A stretch of 28,897 nucleotides of DNA, from NCBI GenBank assembly GCA_001871685.1, contig MNVK01000094.1, positions 1 through 28,897 on the forward strand, written 5' to 3'. This stretch comes from Nitrospirae bacterium CG1_02_44_142. GTDB lineage: Bacteria; Nitrospirota; Thermodesulfovibrionia; Thermodesulfovibrionales; UBA1546. The position numbers and the translations under genes are program-made. Below are positions 1 through 7,461 of this stretch, one piece after another. Every line of letters begins with the position of its first letter. Position 1 is the stretch's first letter. A model generated the notes under the pieces. The model did no database searches and was not told where the DNA came from. It saw only the letters and a list, made by a program, of their open reading frames with translations.

Positions 1-659
1 TCAGGGGTAAAAATAACATTCTCGTGATCGCCTAATACAAAAAAAGTAAGACTATTAAGCTCGATCTGTCGGACTTTGACTCGGTCGGACATTCTTCGTA
101 CTTCAAGAATGTAATCGTTTCCCTCCTTTCCTTTTCGCAATAATGCATAGATAAAATTATCTACTTTTATTTCTTTGGGATAATCATACCGTGAGACATA
201 AAGAGCAATATGCTTACTAACAGAAAAACCATAATCACTGAAAATCCTATCAATACCATTATGATCAAAGGGGTCGAGCAAATGACCTACGTCTATTATT
301 TTGATGTTATTCCCATTATATACATCAAATACATAAATCTTTGTGGAAGTAACCGCAAATATCTGTTTGGCATCAACAGAAAATCTGAGGCATATAATCA
401 TTTCGAAGCTGTCCAGGATGATGGTTCTAAATTCTCTACCAGAAAGCATGTCCCAGATTTTTATATTTCTGCCACCTGTGTTGTCGTCGGCAGATGCTAA
501 ATACTTTCCGTCTGGACTAATAGCTAAAGCAGAAATAACGCCTTTATGCCCCAGCTGCACAAAAATCTCAGGTTTGTCAGCGGCAGAGGCAGGGGTTAAT
601 AAAAATACAAAAAGAAAAAGGCTTATAACTATCTTTTTAGCAAGAAAGATTTTATGCAT
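1..659 (-). CDS. Secreted WD40-repeat protein, 3' end outside window
   Basis: The minus frame stays open from an ATG at 659 to the window edge (219 codons), so the protein is incomplete at its C-terminus. Residues 1-26 look like a Sec signal peptide: KK near residue 8, a hydrophobic core about 10-21, and an ASA-A cleavage site. The first WD40 blade follows, with GH at 37-38, SPDGKYLAS at 48-56 and IKIWD at 66-70. A weaker second blade (FSVDAKQIFAV, then IYVFDV) comes next. Such beta-propellers are usually extracytoplasmic binding scaffolds; no catalytic domain is visible in this part. A GGAAG ribosome site lies about 8 bases upstream of the ATG, and a consensus promoter lies about 117 bases upstream. 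Start and family are well supported; function is unknown. Confidence 0.8.
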   Translation of the reverse strand, partial: MHKIFLAKKIVISLFLFVFLLTPASAADKPEIFVQLGHKGVISALAISPDGKYLASADDNTGGRNIKIWDMLSGREFRTIILDSFEMIICLRFSVDAKQIFAVTSTKIYVFDVYNGNNIKIIDVGHLLDPFDHNGIDRIFSDYGFSVSKHIALYVSRYDYPKEIKVDNFIYALLRKGKEGNDYILEVRRMSDRVKVRQIELNSLTFFVLGDHENVIFTP

Positions 660-679
660 CTTGCACTTCCGTATAATTC

Positions 680-749
680 GTCATTCCGCACTTGATACGG
701 AATCCAGTTCCTTTATTGCATCTGGATTCCAGCCTGAGCGAGAATGACG
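680..749. repeat. Palindromic REP-like intergenic element
   Basis: An imperfect 70-bp palindrome. The outer arms are CGTCATTC (680-687) and GAATGACG (742-749); the inner arms are GGAATCCAG (699-707) and CTGGATTCC (722-730). It resembles the widespread bacterial class of dispersed palindromes built on CGTCATTCC...GGAATGACG. It lies between the promoter and the start codon of the WD40 gene, so it should be transcribed as a long hairpin in that leader. Confidence 0.75.
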
Positions 750-775
750 GAATTAGCTGTTTTTCATGCTCTCAA

Positions 776-803
776 ATTATACCGGCGCACCCTTTTTTGT
801 CAA
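776..803 (-). promoter_or_regulatory. Sigma-70 promoter of the WD40 gene
   Basis: On the minus strand, TTGACA (803-798) and TATAAT (781-776) are both perfect consensus hexamers, separated by 16 bp. The expected start is near 769, giving a leader of about 110 nt that contains the palindromic repeat. The rest of the 660-964 gap (from 804 to 964) shows no gene that I can recognise. Confidence 0.75.
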
Positions 804-964
804 GGTAATTTTCACATTCCCCTTTAGAAAAACCACATCTCCGGCTTTTCAGAGGCAAAGTGGGCTGCGAGATAATGCAAATGGCAATGGACAACAAAAT
901 GAACAATAAATAGACTAAAATAAAAAATTATGACTACTTCCTGCTAAATGATGTGGAAAAATTT

Positions 965-1291
965 CTAAAGTGAAAACATCCTCTTCAGAATCGCCTTTAA
1001 GCGTTCTTTTTCTGAAGCATCTATTGCGCCAAATTGTTTTAAAACATAATGCTTTTCTATCGTTGCCTGCTTGCTGAGCCTGATATAAGATTCTGCAATT
1101 AAACCGCTTTCTTTCCACCTAATAATCCGGTAATCAGTATCAGATGTATATTCTTGAGAGGTAATCCTTGCAATAAGAATATCTTGGTCGCCGGAGTCAT
1201 AAAGAACTACTGCTGGCCTTTTTGATATGCCTTGCAAATCGGTATGCGGAAACCCGATGAGGATTATATCTCCAAAACTATAAGCTGTCAT
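965..1291 (-). CDS. MazF/PemK-family toxin (probable mRNA interferase)
   Basis: A 108-residue protein with the MazF/PemK N-terminal hallmark: GDIILIGFPHTDLQG at residues 7-21, then KRPAVVL at 24-30. This is the SH3-like barrel edge that carries the conserved P and R of the family. Known members cleave mRNA at short motifs and are neutralised by the product of the gene beside them. The start codon lies inside the end of the upstream antitoxin gene (14-nt overlap) and has no clear Shine-Dalgarno, so translation is probably coupled to the antitoxin. Length is normal for the family (about 105-120). Target specificity cannot be read from the sequence. Confidence 0.85.
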   Translation of the reverse strand: MTAYSFGDIILIGFPHTDLQGISKRPAVVLYDSGDQDILIARITSQEYTSDTDYRIIRWKESGLIAESYIRLSKQATIEKHYVLKQFGAIDASEKERLKAILKRMFSL

Positions 1292-1484
1292 AAATAGCGT
1301 CTTTAGCTGAATAGCCCTTGAAAAATTCAGAAAGTGTCATATTGTTCCATAAAGCATCTTCAAGCATAACTACAATCTTCACTTTGGAATATGTTTTGAG
1401 CTTGTCCTTCAGGTCTTCAGGGATTGATAAATGCCCATCTTCCAAGACATCTGCATAGTATTCATAAGTCTGTTGAGAAGCCAT
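1278..1484 (-). CDS. Antitoxin partner of the MazF-like toxin
   Basis: A 68-residue protein encoded immediately upstream of the toxin, overlapping it by 14 nt, which is the usual antitoxin-first order. Residues 12-40 (ADVLEDGHLSIPEDL, then a lysine-rich stretch and VKIVVML) look like a swapped-hairpin AbrB/MazE-type N-terminus. The acidic, aromatic tail (LSEFFKGYSAKDAIYDSL) would be the toxin-binding part. A perfect AGGAGG lies 7 bases before the ATG, far stronger than the toxin's own site, in keeping with the excess of antitoxin these modules need. Family assignment is moderate; the role follows mainly from position. Confidence 0.7.
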   Translation of the reverse strand: MASQQTYEYYADVLEDGHLSIPEDLKDKLKTYSKVKIVVMLEDALWNNMTLSEFFKGYSAKDAIYDSL

Positions 1485-1512
1485 TTCAAAACCTCCTTTC
1501 CTTGACGTTTTT

Positions 1513-1518
1513 ATTATA
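1513..1518 (-). promoter_or_regulatory. Candidate -10 box of the toxin-antitoxin operon
   Basis: TATAAT on the minus strand, 29 bases upstream of the antitoxin ATG. No good -35 hexamer is seen at 16-18 bp, which would fit a promoter that depends on an activator or is autoregulated. This is inference from position. Confidence 0.4.
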
Positions 1519-1620
1519 CATTAACCACAAAAATCATGCCCCAGTTGCACAAAATTATATCAACGCCCTCTTTCCCATCAGCTAATTTTCATATTCTAAC
1601 GGATTGTTTACCGTGTTCTC

Positions 1621-1650
1621 TTTACACTACATGCCCCAAAATCGTATAAT
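1621..1650 (+). promoter_or_regulatory. Sigma-70 promoter of the etfBA-fabD run
   Basis: TTTACA (1621-1626) and TATAAT (1645-1650) with an 18-bp spacer. The predicted start near 1657 leaves a leader of about 45 nt before etfB. Confidence 0.65.
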
Positions 1651-1701
1651 TAACATCCGTAGCGTCTGTTATTAAAATAATCTTGGAGAAATTAAATAAC
1701 G

Positions 1702-2484
1702 ATGAATATTGTAGTGTGCATAAAACAGGTTCCAGACTCCTCGGAGGTAAGGATAAATCCTGAGACCAACACCCTTATCCGGGACGGTGTGCCCACCATA
1801 ATAAATCCCTACGATATGCACGCAATTGAGGCAGGGCTGCAACTCAAGGAAATGACAAAAGGCAAGGTCACGGTAATAACAATGGGGCCTCCGCAGGCGG
1901 AATCCGCCCTGAGAGAGGCAATAGCAATGGGAGCCGACGATGCAGCGCTTTTGAGCGACAGGTCCTTCGCAGGCGCTGATACCTGGGCCACTGCTTTTAC
2001 AATCTCCAGGGCCATAGCGAAAATCGGAGCAGACATCATCATCTGCGGCAAACAGGCCATAGACGGCGACACCGCGCAGGTTGGGCCGGAGATGGCAGAG
2101 TTTCTGGATATACCTCACATCGCATATGTAAAAAAGATTGAGGATGTAAAGCCTGATTCAATAAAAGTCCAGCGCATGATGGACGAGGGCTACGATATAG
2201 TGGAGTCATCATTGCCTGTGCTTCTGACAGTGGTAAGAGAACTGAACCAGCCAAGGCTTCCATCCTTAAAGGGCAAAATGGCGGCAAAAAAAGCGGAGAT
2301 AAAAAAACTCGGGCATAAAGAACTTGGGATTGACGAGAAAGATACCGGGCTTAAAGGCTCTCCGACACAGGTCAAGAACATATTCGCTCCTGAGGCAAGG
2401 GGTGAAAGAAAAATACTCAGCGGAAATATAGAAGAACAGGTCAATCAACTTGCAGAGGAGTTAAAACAACTGAAATGCCTATAA
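1702..2484 (+). CDS. etfB: Electron transfer flavoprotein, beta subunit
   Basis: A 260-residue ETF beta/FixA-family protein of normal length. The N-terminus (MNIVVCIKQVPDSSEVRI) is the usual first strand and nucleotide-binding loop. The family signature spans about residues 155-187: VQRMMDEGYDIVE, then LPVLLTVVRELNQPRLPS. ETF beta pairs with ETF alpha to hold FAD and a second nucleotide (AMP or FAD) and passes electrons from dehydrogenases to acceptors. The start has GGAGAA 11 bases upstream and a good promoter further up. Its 3' end overlaps etfA by 10 nt. I cannot tell from sequence alone whether the pair bifurcates electrons. Confidence 0.95.
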   Translation: MNIVVCIKQVPDSSEVRINPETNTLIRDGVPTIINPYDMHAIEAGLQLKEMTKGKVTVITMGPPQAESALREAIAMGADDAALLSDRSFAGADTWATAFTISRAIAKIGADIIICGKQAIDGDTAQVGPEMAEFLDIPHIAYVKKIEDVKPDSIKVQRMMDEGYDIVESSLPVLLTVVRELNQPRLPSLKGKMAAKKAEIKKLGHKELGIDEKDTGLKGSPTQVKNIFAPEARGERKILSGNIEEQVNQLAEELKQLKCL

Positions 2485-3668
2485 TCGTTGACAGGGATAA
2501 ATGCACAGGCTGCGAGACCTGCGTAAGCGTGTGCCCTTTTGATGCTATAAAGATAAAAGATGACGGCAAGGCATTTATAAATGAATACTGCCAGATGTGT
2601 ATGGCATGTCTGAGCGCATGCCCTGAAGGCGCGATTATTGAGATAAAAGAAGAAGGTGCGCCTGCCAGCTATCAGCCGTCAGATTACAAGGGCGTCTGGG
2701 TTTTTGCAGAGCAGAGGGAAGGCAGCATCGCCGCAGTCTCGCTTGAACTGCTCGGCGCAGGAAGAAGGCTTGCCGATGAACTTAAGACAGAACTGTCTGC
2801 CGTCCTGTTCGGAGCATCTGAAAAAGATGCAAATGAACTCATAAAATGGGGGGCGGATACGGTATATCACTCAGGCAATGCTGCATTTGAAAAATTCAAT
2901 GACGAGCCGTATTCAAGACTGCTTGTTAATCTTATTAAAGAATATAAACCCGCCATAGTCCTTGCAGGCGCAACGCCAATCGGACGTTCATTCATTCCAA
3001 GAGTAGCGGCAAGACTGAGGACAGGGCTTACCGCAGACTGCACCTCTCTTGGAATTGATAAGGATACAGGGAATCTCTTACAGGTGCGTCCTGCATTCGG
3101 CGGAAATATCATGGCAACAATACTATGCCCGAATCACAGGCCCCAGATTGCAACAGTAAGACCGAGAGTCATGAAAAAAACGGAATATAATCCCGAAAAG
3201 AAAGGTAAGATAATTCCGGTTAGGGCAGAAAATCTCAGCTGCAGGACAAAAGTTACAGACACTGTAAAAGAAACCTCTGAATCCCGCTTTAATCTGCAGG
3301 AAGCGGACATTATCATAGCAGGCGGAAGGGGACTTGGAGACGCAAAAGGATTCAATCTCCTCTTTGAACTCGCGGAAATACTTGAAGGCAGTATTGCTGC
3401 GTCAAGGGCAGCGGTGGATGAGGGCTGGATACAGTACAGCCATCAGGTAGGACAGACCGGCAAGACAGTCTGCCCTAAGATATATATCGCGTGTGGAATA
3501 TCAGGAGCAGTCCAGCATCTTGTAGGCATGCAGTCCTCGGATATAATCATTGCAATAAACAAAAATCCTGAGGCTCCGATATTCAATGTCGCAACTTACG
3601 GAATAGTCGGGGATTTGTTTGAAGCGCTGCCTTTGCTCATCAAGAAATTAAAAGAGATAAAGGGATAA
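2475..3668 (+). CDS. etfA: Electron transfer flavoprotein alpha subunit with N-terminal ferredoxin domain
   Basis: A 397-residue protein, about 70 longer than a plain EtfA because residues 1-60 form a 2x[4Fe-4S] ferredoxin. The cysteines are C10, C13, C16, C20 and C39, C42, C45, C49, each set in CxxCxxCxxxCP. The ETF alpha core follows, with the FAD-binding signature near the C-terminus: GRGLGDAKGF, SRAAVDEGW, HQVGQTGKTVCPK and YIACGISGAVQHLVGM. Ferredoxin-fused EtfA occurs in anaerobes and often exchanges electrons with ferredoxin or iron-sulfur partners. It overlaps etfB by 10 nt, so the subunits should be made together. Its position upstream of nuo genes suggests, but does not prove, an electron route toward complex I. 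Confidence 0.95.
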   Translation: MPIIVDRDKCTGCETCVSVCPFDAIKIKDDGKAFINEYCQMCMACLSACPEGAIIEIKEEGAPASYQPSDYKGVWVFAEQREGSIAAVSLELLGAGRRLADELKTELSAVLFGASEKDANELIKWGADTVYHSGNAAFEKFNDEPYSRLLVNLIKEYKPAIVLAGATPIGRSFIPRVAARLRTGLTADCTSLGIDKDTGNLLQVRPAFGGNIMATILCPNHRPQIATVRPRVMKKTEYNPEKKGKIIPVRAENLSCRTKVTDTVKETSESRFNLQEADIIIAGGRGLGDAKGFNLLFELAEILEGSIAASRAAVDEGWIQYSHQVGQTGKTVCPKIYIACGISGAVQHLVGMQSSDIIIAINKNPEAPIFNVATYGIVGDLFEALPLLIKKLKEIKG

Positions 3669-3670
3669 TA

Positions 3671-4657
3671 GTGGGAAAAACCCATTCACCTATTCACCCA
3701 TTCACCCATTCACCCCGCCTCGCCTTTGTCTTTCCCGGACAGGGCTCTCAGCATGTAGGCATGGGGAAAAACCTATATGAAAACTTTGATGAAGTAAAAA
3801 CACTTTATAAAGAAGCCTCTGATGCGCTGGGCTATGATGTTGCTGATTTAAGTTTTAACGGCCCGGCTGAAGAGCTTAACAAGACTCATAGAACCCAGCC
3901 GTGTCTTCTTGCGGCGAGCCTGGCAGCATACACAGTTCTGAAGGTGAAAGGAATAAAACCCTCTGTTGTTGCAGGCCACAGCCTCGGTGAATACTCAGCG
4001 CTTGTTGCGTCATCGGTTTTTTCATTCAGAGATGCGGTAAAACTCACGGAGAAACGCGGGCAGCTTATGCAGCAGGCGGTTCCTGAAGGCAAAGGACTCA
4101 TGGCTGCTATTCTTGGACTGGATAAGGAGAGGGTCAAAGAGATATGCTCTTCTGTGCGCTCTGGTTACGCTGCGCCTGCCAATTATAACTGCCCCGGACA
4201 GATAGTAATCTCAGGCGAGAAAGAGGCAATTGAAGAGGCCATGAAACTCCTGAAAGATGCAGGCGCAAAAAGGGCGATACTATTAGCAGTAAGCGCCCCG
4301 TCACACTGCGCCTTGATGGAAAATGCCTCAAGAGCGCTCTCTGAATTTTTATCACTTGAAAATATAGAAATGGCTGCTCCACAAATTCCCGTTGTAAGCA
4401 ATGCGAATGCAATATTCGTAAATACCGTGGACGGGATTAAAGCAGAGCTTGTGAAACAGCTTAATAGTCCTGTTTTATGGGAAGATGTCGTAAAAGAGAT
4501 AGTCAAATCAGGAATAAGCACATTCATTGAAACAGGCCCCGGCAAGGTTCTCTCCGGCTTGATTAAAAGAATAGCTCCCGGAGCAGTGCTATTTAATGTG
4601 GAAGATACGGAAAGTCTGGAAAAGACCATAGACAGATTGAAAGGCATTCAAATCTAA
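3671..4657 (+). CDS. fabD: Malonyl-CoA:ACP transacylase
   Basis: Loads malonyl groups from CoA onto acyl carrier protein at the start of fatty-acid synthesis. Visible motifs are FPGQGSQ at about 21-27, the nucleophile elbow GHSLGE with Ser104, catalytic His212 in SAPSHCALM, and a C-terminal ETGPGKVLSGL. Length is 328 against about 310 for the family. The excess is N-terminal: residues 5-15 (HSPIHPFTHSP) are encoded by an 8-nt tandem repeat. I chose the GTG at 3671 because no ATG, GTG or TTG lies between it and the conserved LAFVFPGQ; AAAGGGA within the end of etfA could serve as the ribosome site. etfA ends 2 bases earlier. Confidence 0.92.
   Translation: MGKTHSPIHPFTHSPRLAFVFPGQGSQHVGMGKNLYENFDEVKTLYKEASDALGYDVADLSFNGPAEELNKTHRTQPCLLAASLAAYTVLKVKGIKPSVVAGHSLGEYSALVASSVFSFRDAVKLTEKRGQLMQQAVPEGKGLMAAILGLDKERVKEICSSVRSGYAAPANYNCPGQIVISGEKEAIEEAMKLLKDAGAKRAILLAVSAPSHCALMENASRALSEFLSLENIEMAAPQIPVVSNANAIFVNTVDGIKAELVKQLNSPVLWEDVVKEIVKSGISTFIETGPGKVLSGLIKRIAPGAVLFNVEDTESLEKTIDRLKGIQI
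3684..3715 (+). repeat. Octanucleotide tandem repeat at the 5' end of fabD
   Basis: Four consecutive 8-nt units, ATTCACCT followed by three copies of ATTCACCC, starting 13 bases after the fabD GTG. The unit is not a multiple of three, so gain or loss of one unit would move the GTG out of frame with the FabD core. Confidence 0.85.
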
Positions 4658-4711
4658 GAGTAGTTACATCACATCTAAAAGCCCATCACATTTAGTCCGC
4701 TGCCAGTCAGA

Positions 4712-4731
4712 CAATAGCTATTGCGTATAAT
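4712..4731 (+). promoter_or_regulatory. Candidate nuo promoter with a palindromic operator
   Basis: TATAAT at 4726-4731 lies 126 bases upstream of nuoA. The 12-bp perfect palindrome CAATAGCTATTG (4712-4723) ends 2 bases before it, in the -35/-10 spacer where a repressor or activator dimer commonly binds. No strong -35 hexamer is seen. The remainder of the 4658-4856 gap holds no gene. Confidence 0.45.
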
Positions 4732-4816
4732 TTCATTAAAATTTTTAATTTGATAAATTTAACCATACCTTGCTACTCTTTAAAAAAGCGGGCTAACCGC
4801 ACAGACATGTTTTATG

Positions 4817-4828
4817 GCAAGGCCTTGC
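4817..4828. repeat. Perfect 12-bp palindrome in the nuoA leader
   Basis: GCAAGGCCTTGC ends 28 bases before the nuoA ATG. It could be a regulator site or a small RNA hairpin near the start codon. nuoA has no clear Shine-Dalgarno, so structure here may matter. Confidence 0.5.
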
Positions 4829-4856
4829 TGAAATAATTTACGCAAACGACTATACC

Positions 4857-5318
4857 ATGAATCCTTACGGAAATATTTTTGTCTTTTTTATCATGGGTTT
4901 CATATCTGTGCTGGCAGGCATGACGCTCGTCAGAATAATCGCTCCCCAAAGACCCAACAGCGAAAAGAACATGACTTATGAATGCGGCGAGAATCCGATT
5001 GGTTCCGGCTGGATAAACTTCAATGCCAGGTTTTATCTCATCGCCATTCTTTTCATTATCTTTGACGTTGAGATAATACTCATCTTTCCTGTCATTGTGA
5101 ACTTCAGGGATTACCTTATCAGCGGAAGAGGCGCTGCCGCATTTGCTGAGATATTCCTTTTCGTGGCGGTTCTTTTCCTCGGACTTATCTATGCCTGGGC
5201 CAACGGTTATCTTGAATGGCTGAGGTCAGTCAGAAAACAGCTCCGCGTAGAGGGGCGCATTATGAGGATAAAGGAAATTATCAGGGAAGAATCTGATATG
5301 GGAGATTTAGATGCTTGA
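4857..5318 (+). CDS. nuoA: NADH-quinone oxidoreductase subunit A
   Basis: A 153-residue membrane subunit of respiratory complex I with three predicted helices. Family motifs are YECGENPIG (about 41-49), FNARFYLIAILFIIFDVE (about 55-72, with the conserved D and E) and a final helix before YLEWLR. The C-terminal tail is about 20-30 residues longer than in many NuoA. NuoA helps form the interface between membrane arm and quinone-binding module. The first of 11 contiguous nuo genes; its stop overlaps nuoB by 8 nt. The ATG at 4857 matches the usual N-terminus, although no good ribosome site precedes it. Confidence 0.95.
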   Translation: MNPYGNIFVFFIMGFISVLAGMTLVRIIAPQRPNSEKNMTYECGENPIGSGWINFNARFYLIAILFIIFDVEIILIFPVIVNFRDYLISGRGAAAFAEIFLFVAVLFLGLIYAWANGYLEWLRSVRKQLRVEGRIMRIKEIIREESDMGDLDA

Positions 5319-5814
5319 AAGATACAACATAGTCAACAGATTCAAAGAGGACCATCTTTTCATCACAACAAAAGTTGAGACTGCGCTTAATCTCGCACGC
5401 GCCAACTCTGTCTGGTATCTGCTTATGGGACTTGCATGCTGCTCCATTGAGCTGATGCAGACCGGAGGACCAAGGGCCGATATTGACAGATTCGGCTCCC
5501 TGTTCAGGGCAACGCCAAGACAGTCAGACCTCATGATAGTGGCAGGCACTGTAACTCTGAAAATGGCTCCAAGACTGAGAAGGCTCTATGACCAGATGGC
5601 CGACCCCAAGTATGTTATTGCCATGGGAAGCTGTGCAAACTGTGGAGGGCCTTTCACTCACAGTTATTCAGTATTAAAGGGCGTTGACAAGATTATACCC
5701 GTTGACGTCTATCTCCCGGGCTGTCCTCCACGGCCTGAGGCTCTGACAGAAGCGCTGATAAAGATTCAGGAAAAGATAAAGAAAGAGAAATATCTGATGA
5801 AAGATGAGACATAA
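5311..5814 (+). CDS. nuoB: NADH-quinone oxidoreductase subunit B
   Basis: A 167-residue PSST-type subunit that holds cluster N2, the last [4Fe-4S] centre before quinone. All four ligands are present: the tandem C43-C44 in LACCSIEL, C108 in GSCANCGG, and C138 in DVYLPGCPPRPEAL. It overlaps nuoA by 8 nt and nuoC by 11 nt, so translation is tightly coupled. It is related to the small subunit of NiFe hydrogenases, but the neighbouring nuoA, C and D settle the assignment. Confidence 0.96.
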   Translation: MLERYNIVNRFKEDHLFITTKVETALNLARANSVWYLLMGLACCSIELMQTGGPRADIDRFGSLFRATPRQSDLMIVAGTVTLKMAPRLRRLYDQMADPKYVIAMGSCANCGGPFTHSYSVLKGVDKIIPVDVYLPGCPPRPEALTEALIKIQEKIKKEKYLMKDET

Positions 5815-6310
5815 CCTGATGGAAACTAAAAAACTCATAGAGCTGCTCGGGGAAAAACTCAGCAGCTTCATTGTTAAGGCCGATAAAATGCCTAACAATG
5901 ACCTTCTTATCCTGATAAAAAAAGAAAGTCTGCTTTCTGTAATGGATACCCTGAAGAATGACCTTGAACTGAAATTCAACGTCCTTATGAATCATCTTGG
6001 CGTGGATTATACGGAGAGCTTTGCGGTTATCTACAATCTTTATTCCTTCAAGCTGAAAAAAAAGGTGACAGTGAAAGCCTATATGGAACATGAAAACCCG
6101 GAGGTTGATTCCATTGAATCCGTATTCAAAGGCGTCAACTGGTTTGAAAGGGAGACATACGACCTTCTTGGAATACGCTTCAGAGGGCATAGCAATCTAA
6201 AGAGACTGCTTCTTCCCTCTGACTGGGAAGGACATCCTCTCAGAAAAGACTATATCTATCCGGAGGAATATAACGGCCTGATTTTGAAAAGGGAAGAAAA
6301 CTGCAAATAG
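5804..6310 (+). CDS. nuoC: NADH-quinone oxidoreductase subunit C
   Basis: A 168-residue homologue of the 30-kDa complex I subunit, part of the connecting module between the iron-sulfur chain and the membrane arm. The C-terminal signature is clear: ERETYDLLGIRFRGH, then LKRLLLPSDWEGHPLRKDY. It is separate from NuoD, unlike the NuoCD fusion of enterobacteria. Two starts are possible: ATG 5804 (used here, overlapping nuoB) or ATG 5819. Neither has a strong ribosome site, and the N-terminus is poorly conserved in the family. Confidence 0.93.
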   Translation: MRHNLMETKKLIELLGEKLSSFIVKADKMPNNDLLILIKKESLLSVMDTLKNDLELKFNVLMNHLGVDYTESFAVIYNLYSFKLKKKVTVKAYMEHENPEVDSIESVFKGVNWFERETYDLLGIRFRGHSNLKRLLLPSDWEGHPLRKDYIYPEEYNGLILKREENCK

Positions 6311-6333
6311 CGGATTAAAGGCATGGATAAACT

Positions 6334-7458
6334 ATGACTGAGTTTGCACTGGAAGAAATGATTCTTAACATGGGGCCTCATCACCCCAGCACACACGGCG
6401 TGCTCCGTTTTATCGTCCGGACAGACGGGGAGATGATGCTGAGGGCCACGCCGGATGTGGGCTTCCTACACAGGGGAATTGAGAAAATCGCAGAACTCAT
6501 GCCTTACGAATCCTTCATGCCTTATACAGACAGGATTGATTATCTCTCATCATTAAACTGCAATCTCGGATATGCCCTGACAGTGGAGCGGCTTGCGGGG
6601 ATTGAGGCGCCTGAGAAGGCAGAATATCTGCGCGTGATAGGGGCTGAACTCACCAGGATTGGAAGCCACCTCATTGCCGTAGGAGCGCTTCTGCTCGACC
6701 TCGGGGCCGTAACGCCATTTGTTCATGCCCTTAGAGAACGCGAGACTTATAATTCCCTCATGGAGATGCTCTGCGGAGCAAGGCTTACTCATCACTACGT
6801 GAGAATCGGCGGGGTTGCATTTGATGCTCCGGATGGTTTTATAGAGAAGGCGCTCAGTTTTGTTAACCATCTTGAATATGAATTCCTTGATGAGTTTAAT
6901 AAGCTTATATCATTCAACTCAATCCTCATTAAACGTCTCGCAAATGTCGGTATTATCACTCCTGAAAAGGCGCTTGAATTCACCCTAGTCGGCCCTAACC
7001 TCAGGGGCTCAGGCATTAAGTTTGACCTAAGAAAAGATGAACCATACTCAATATACGACAGGTTTGATTTTGAAATACCGTCAGGCAGCGGCAAATTTGG
7101 GGTTCAGGGAGACGCCTATGACAGATACTGGGTAAGGATAGAAGAGATAAAACAGTCCTGCAGAATCGTAAGGCAGGCAATTAATCAGATGCCCGAACAT
7201 GGCGAGATAAAAACAAAAATTTCTAAACCCTTTAAAATCCCTGCGGGAGAAATCTACGTGAGGACCGAATGCCCGAGAGGAGAACTCGGATTTTACCTCA
7301 TAAGCGCCGGCGGCAAGACGCCGTACAGGCTTAAAATCCGGACAGGTTCATTTTCGGCAATGACAATTATTGAGGAACTCAGCGAGGGAGTAATGGTGGC
7401 CGACCTCGTGGCGATAATCGGGAGCCTTGATGTTGTGGCTCCTGAGATAGACAGGTAA
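6334..7458 (+). CDS. nuoD: NADH-quinone oxidoreductase subunit D
   Basis: A 374-residue 49-kDa-type subunit that forms the quinone pocket together with NuoB. Visible motifs are NMGPHHPSTHGVLRF (about 12-26, whose histidine contacts quinone), GFLHRGIEK, RIDYLSSLNCNLGY, and near the end RTECPRGELGFYLIS and VVAPEIDR. Length is slightly below the usual 390-400, and the start is right at the conserved core. AAAGG lies about 13 bases upstream. Homologous to large subunits of NiFe hydrogenases, but it lacks the NiFe-binding cysteines. Confidence 0.96.
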   Translation: MTEFALEEMILNMGPHHPSTHGVLRFIVRTDGEMMLRATPDVGFLHRGIEKIAELMPYESFMPYTDRIDYLSSLNCNLGYALTVERLAGIEAPEKAEYLRVIGAELTRIGSHLIAVGALLLDLGAVTPFVHALRERETYNSLMEMLCGARLTHHYVRIGGVAFDAPDGFIEKALSFVNHLEYEFLDEFNKLISFNSILIKRLANVGIITPEKALEFTLVGPNLRGSGIKFDLRKDEPYSIYDRFDFEIPSGSGKFGVQGDAYDRYWVRIEEIKQSCRIVRQAINQMPEHGEIKTKISKPFKIPAGEIYVRTECPRGELGFYLISAGGKTPYRLKIRTGSFSAMTIIEELSEGVMVADLVAIIGSLDVVAPEIDR

Positions 7459-7461
7459 GGC

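Noticed and set aside
210..747. Open frames on the plus strand (210-500 and 343-747)
   Set aside because: They are antisense to the WD40 gene, whose signal peptide and WD40 motifs are clear; the second ends in the palindromic repeat.
3684..3715. CRISPR or other spaced repeat array
   Set aside because: The units are only 8 nt and directly adjacent without spacers; no CRISPR array or cas gene was seen in the window.
5693..6190. 165-codon minus frame opposite nuoC
   Set aside because: nuoC on the plus strand has unmistakable family motifs; the antisense frame shows none.
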